DNA of 16,082 bases from Flavobacteriia bacterium (GTDB lineage Bacteria; Bacteroidota; Bacteroidia; Flavobacteriales_D; Crocinitomicaceae): assembly GCA_009925805.1 (NCBI GenBank), contig RFQF01000022.1, positions 1 through 16,082 on the forward strand, written 5' to 3'. Each line of letters opens with the position of its first letter. Within the stretch, counting starts at the first letter, position 1. The notes under the pieces were generated by a model. The model had not been told where the DNA came from and made no database searches. It saw only the letters and a program-made list of their open reading frames with translations. Position numbers and translations under genes: made by a program. Shown in pieces: positions 13,541 to 16,082 of the stretch.

Positions 13541-14938
13541 ATGGAATTTAGAATTGAAAAAGACACTATGGGGGAAGTAAAGGTTCCAGCAAATGCTTAT
13601 TGGGGAGCCCAAACGGAACGCTCACGAAATAATTTTAAAATCGGTCACGAAGGCTCGATGCCAAAGGAAATCATCTACGCTTTTGCTTATTTGAAAAAAG
13701 CCGCTGCGCATGCAAACCATGAGTTAGGGGTACTTAGCGAAGAAAAGCGCGATTTAATATCGTTGGTTTGCGATGAAATTCTAACCGGGATACATGATCG
13801 AGAATTCCCCTTGGTTATTTGGCAAACAGGTTCTGGAACACAGTCAAACATGAATTGCAATGAAGTAATTGCCTACCGCGGTCATGTCCTCCAAGGAGGG
13901 AGTTTATTGGACGAAACAAAGGCGCTAAACCCGAACGATGATGTAAATAAATCACAGTCATCCAACGATACCTTTCCCACGGCTATGCATATTGCAGCCT
14001 ATAAACAAACCGTAGAAATTACTTTGCCCGGGGTAACACATCTTCGCGATATACTCGCCCAAAAAGCCCAAGAATTTAACGATATTGTTAAAACAGGAAG
14101 GACCCATTTTATGGACGCCACGCCGTTGACCTTAGGGCAAGAATTCAGCGGTTACGTGGCACAACTCGATTCCTCTATTCGCTGCATAAATAATGCCTTA
14201 GTCCCTGTTGCTGAATTGGCTTTGGGAGGAACCGCTGTTGGAACAGGGTTAAACACGCCGAAAGGGTACGATGTGCTCGTGGCCCAAAAGATTGCTGAGT
14301 TTACAGGTTATCCATTTGTAACGGCACCCAATAAGTTTGAAGCTTTAGCGGCCCACGACGCGATGGTTGAATTATCCGGAGCTCTTAAACGTGTGGCTGT
14401 TTCACTTATGAAAATTGCCAATGATATTCGAATGCTGTCCTCCGGACCTCGATGCGGTATTGGTGAAATCATTATTCCAGACAATGAACCGGGTTCATCC
14501 ATTATGCCGGGGAAAGTGAATCCTACCCAACCCGAGGCTTTAACCATGGTGTGTGCGCAAGTTATGGGCAACGATGTAGCCGTTTCTATCGGCGGATCAA
14601 ATGGTCATTTTGAACTGAATGTTTTTAAACCGGTGATTGCTGCGAATGTGTTGGCATCAGCAAGATTGCTGGGGGATGCTTGCGTTTCCTTTGCCGATAA
14701 ATGTGCCGTAGGCATCCAGCCGAATTTACCTGAAATTAACAAGCATTTAAACAATTCCCTCATGTTAGTTACGGCATTGAACCCTAAAATTGGGTACTAC
14801 AAAGCGGCCGAAATCGCAAAATATGCCCATAAAAACGGAACAACTTTGAAAGAGGCCGCAATTACGCTAGATTATATTACCTCAGAGGATTATGATATTT
14901 ATGTTAATCCTTCCAAAATGATCGGGACCTTAGATTAA
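13541..14938 (+). CDS. fumC: Class II fumarate hydratase
   Basis: Interconverts fumarate and L-malate in the TCA cycle; cytoplasmic homotetramer without iron-sulfur cluster. The 465 residues match family length. Landmarks: MGEVKVPANAYWGAQTERS at 10-28; SGTQSNMN substrate-site block; DDVNKSQSSNDTFPT; TGRTHFMDATPL with the catalytic His189; and the signature GSSIMPGKVNP starting at Gly318, carrying the catalytic Ser319-Ser320 loop and Lys325. The start at 13541 gives the usual short FRIEKDTMGEV leader. The isocitrate dehydrogenase gene follows after 45 bp with its own -7 box, so the two TCA genes are neighbours but may be regulated separately. Confidence 0.96.
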   Translation: MEFRIEKDTMGEVKVPANAYWGAQTERSRNNFKIGHEGSMPKEIIYAFAYLKKAAAHANHELGVLSEEKRDLISLVCDEILTGIHDREFPLVIWQTGSGTQSNMNCNEVIAYRGHVLQGGSLLDETKALNPNDDVNKSQSSNDTFPTAMHIAAYKQTVEITLPGVTHLRDILAQKAQEFNDIVKTGRTHFMDATPLTLGQEFSGYVAQLDSSIRCINNALVPVAELALGGTAVGTGLNTPKGYDVLVAQKIAEFTGYPFVTAPNKFEALAAHDAMVELSGALKRVAVSLMKIANDIRMLSSGPRCGIGEIIIPDNEPGSSIMPGKVNPTQPEALTMVCAQVMGNDVAVSIGGSNGHFELNVFKPVIAANVLASARLLGDACVSFADKCAVGIQPNLPEINKHLNNSLMLVTALNPKIGYYKAAEIAKYAHKNGTTLKEAAITLDYITSEDYDIYVNPSKMIGTLD

Positions 14939-14956
14939 AATGCGTAGTTAATATAG

Positions 14957-14964
14957 TACTTTTG
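14957..14964 (+). promoter_or_regulatory. -7 promoter box of icd
   Basis: TACTTTTG is a perfect TAnnTTTG match, 19 bp before the ATG at 14984, in the 45-bp gap after fumC. No TTG is present at the -33 spacing. Confidence 0.45.
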
Positions 14965-14983
14965 CCTTACAGAAAGTGAAAAG

Positions 14984-16082
14984 ATGGAAATAATAAAGGT
15001 AGTTAATCCCGTGGTTGAGTTGGATGGAGATGAAATGGCTCGAATTATTTGGAGAGTTATTAAGGAAAAGCTCATTCTTCCATATTTGGATGTCGATATC
15101 CAATATTATGATTTAGGTATGGAGATGCGTGAACAAACACGTGATCAAATTACGATAGATGCTGCCGAAGCCATAAAAAAACATCAAGTTGGAATTAAAT
15201 GTGCTACGATTACCCCCGATGAGGCGCGTGTAAAAGAGTTTAATTTGACCTCGATGTGGAAGTCGCCCAATGGTACCATTAGAAATATCTTGGATGGCAC
15301 CGTTTTCAGAGAGCCGATTGTGATGCAGAATGTACCAAGAATAGTATCCAATTGGACTGCTCCGATCATTGTAGGACGGCATGCTTTCGGAGATCAATAC
15401 CGGGCGACCGATGCGGTATTTAAAGGAAAAGGAAAACTCACGATGACCTTCACGCCCGAAGACGGGGGAGAGGCCCAAACATTTGAAGTGTATAATTTTC
15501 AAGGAGACGGTGTGGGAATGGCTATGTACAACACCGATGAATCAATCCGTGGTTTTGCGCAAAGCTGTTTTAACGTGGCATTAGCCAAGCAATGGCCGCT
15601 CTACCTTTCTACGAAAAATACGATTTTGAAAAAGTACGACGGGAGATTCAAAGACATTTTTGAAGAAACCTATCAAAACGAATTCAAAACAGAATTTGAT
15701 CGCATTGGGATTACGTATGAACACCGATTGATCGATGACATGGTGGCTTCTTCCTTGAAATGGAGTGGAAAGTTCGTTTGGGCTTGTAAAAACTACGACG
15801 GGGATGTTCAATCGGATTCCGTTGCGCAAGGCTTCGGTTCATTGGGTTTGATGACCTCCGTATTAGTTACCCCAAATGGTAAAATCATGGAGTCTGAGGC
15901 CGCACATGGAACCGTAACGCGTCATTTTCGCGATCATCAGCAAGGGAAGAAAACATCCACCAACCCCATTGCTTCCATTTTTGCTTGGACGCGCGGCCTT
16001 GCTTTTCGTGGAAAACTGGATGGGAATCAACCATTGATGGATTTTTGCAATACCCTTGAGCAGGTTTGTATTGAAACCGTAG
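14984..16082 (+). CDS. icd: NADP-dependent isocitrate dehydrogenase, eukaryotic-type, 3' end missing
   Basis: Oxidatively decarboxylates isocitrate to 2-oxoglutarate with NADP+. The frame runs off the window after 366 codons; the family has about 400-410, so roughly 40 codons are missing. It belongs to the homodimeric branch that includes human IDH1, not the E. coli Icd branch. Substrate residues fall at the same numbers as in human IDH1: Ser94, Arg100 and Arg109 in MWKSPNGTIRNILDGTVFRE, Arg132 and Tyr139 in GRHAFGDQYRAT. Further on are STKNTILKKYDGRFKDIF (catalytic Lys region), LIDDMVA (metal-binding Asp pair) and ESEAAHGTVTRHFRDH (NADP-binding loop). The start ATG at 14984 gives the expected short N-terminus before VVELDGDEM. 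Confidence 0.95.
   Translation, partial: MEIIKVVNPVVELDGDEMARIIWRVIKEKLILPYLDVDIQYYDLGMEMREQTRDQITIDAAEAIKKHQVGIKCATITPDEARVKEFNLTSMWKSPNGTIRNILDGTVFREPIVMQNVPRIVSNWTAPIIVGRHAFGDQYRATDAVFKGKGKLTMTFTPEDGGEAQTFEVYNFQGDGVGMAMYNTDESIRGFAQSCFNVALAKQWPLYLSTKNTILKKYDGRFKDIFEETYQNEFKTEFDRIGITYEHRLIDDMVASSLKWSGKFVWACKNYDGDVQSDSVAQGFGSLGLMTSVLVTPNGKIMESEAAHGTVTRHFRDHQQGKKTSTNPIASIFAWTRGLAFRGKLDGNQPLMDFCNTLEQVCIETV

Overview
The window is about 16 kb and almost all of it reads as chromosome of a Bacteroidota bacterium, probably order Flavobacteriales. The evidence is Omp85/Skp genes in the Bacteroidota order (uppS-bamA-ompH-ompH-murI), a short epsilon-type AtpC, a 940-residue secreted protein ending in a type IX secretion (T9SS) sorting domain, starts with little Shine-Dalgarno, and several matches to the Bacteroidota -7 promoter box TAnnTTTG. 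The first ~635 bp are different: AT-rich, a clear Shine-Dalgarno, and the N-terminal part of a phage-style PhoH ATPase. This piece is joined in frame to what looks like the last codons of atpD, directly in front of atpC. It is either an assembly misjoin or an unusual phage/host junction.

Layout. 1-~638: phage-like segment (end of an unknown gene, then truncated phoH). ~639-892: atpD tail and atpC. 971-7194 (+ strand): uppS, bamA, two ompH/skp genes, murI and kynA, closely spaced. These serve the undecaprenyl carrier, outer-membrane protein insertion, periplasmic chaperoning, D-glutamate for peptidoglycan, and tryptophan breakdown. 7181-11682 (- strand): a translationally coupled pair, a T9SS-secreted FG-GAP/SprB-repeat protein followed by an OppA-like solute-binding lipoprotein; the latter converges on kynA with a 14-bp overlap. 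11775-11848: tRNA-Arg(TCG) with a near-ideal promoter and its own terminator. 11849-12135: non-coding, holding a perfect 93-bp direct repeat (two copies) that carries leftward terminators. 12136-13260 (-): a Bbp2-like outer-membrane barrel. 13328-13483 (-): a 51-residue small membrane protein. 13541-16082 (+): fumC and a eukaryotic-type NADP isocitrate dehydrogenase cut by the window end, two TCA-cycle enzymes with separate promoter boxes.

No CRISPR array, transposase, integrase or recognisable defence system is present. The points most worth a second look are the phoH/atpD junction, the tRNA-Arg in which the usual G19-C56 tertiary pair is replaced by U19-A56, the repeated bidirectional terminator module after it, and the small membrane protein divergent from fumC.
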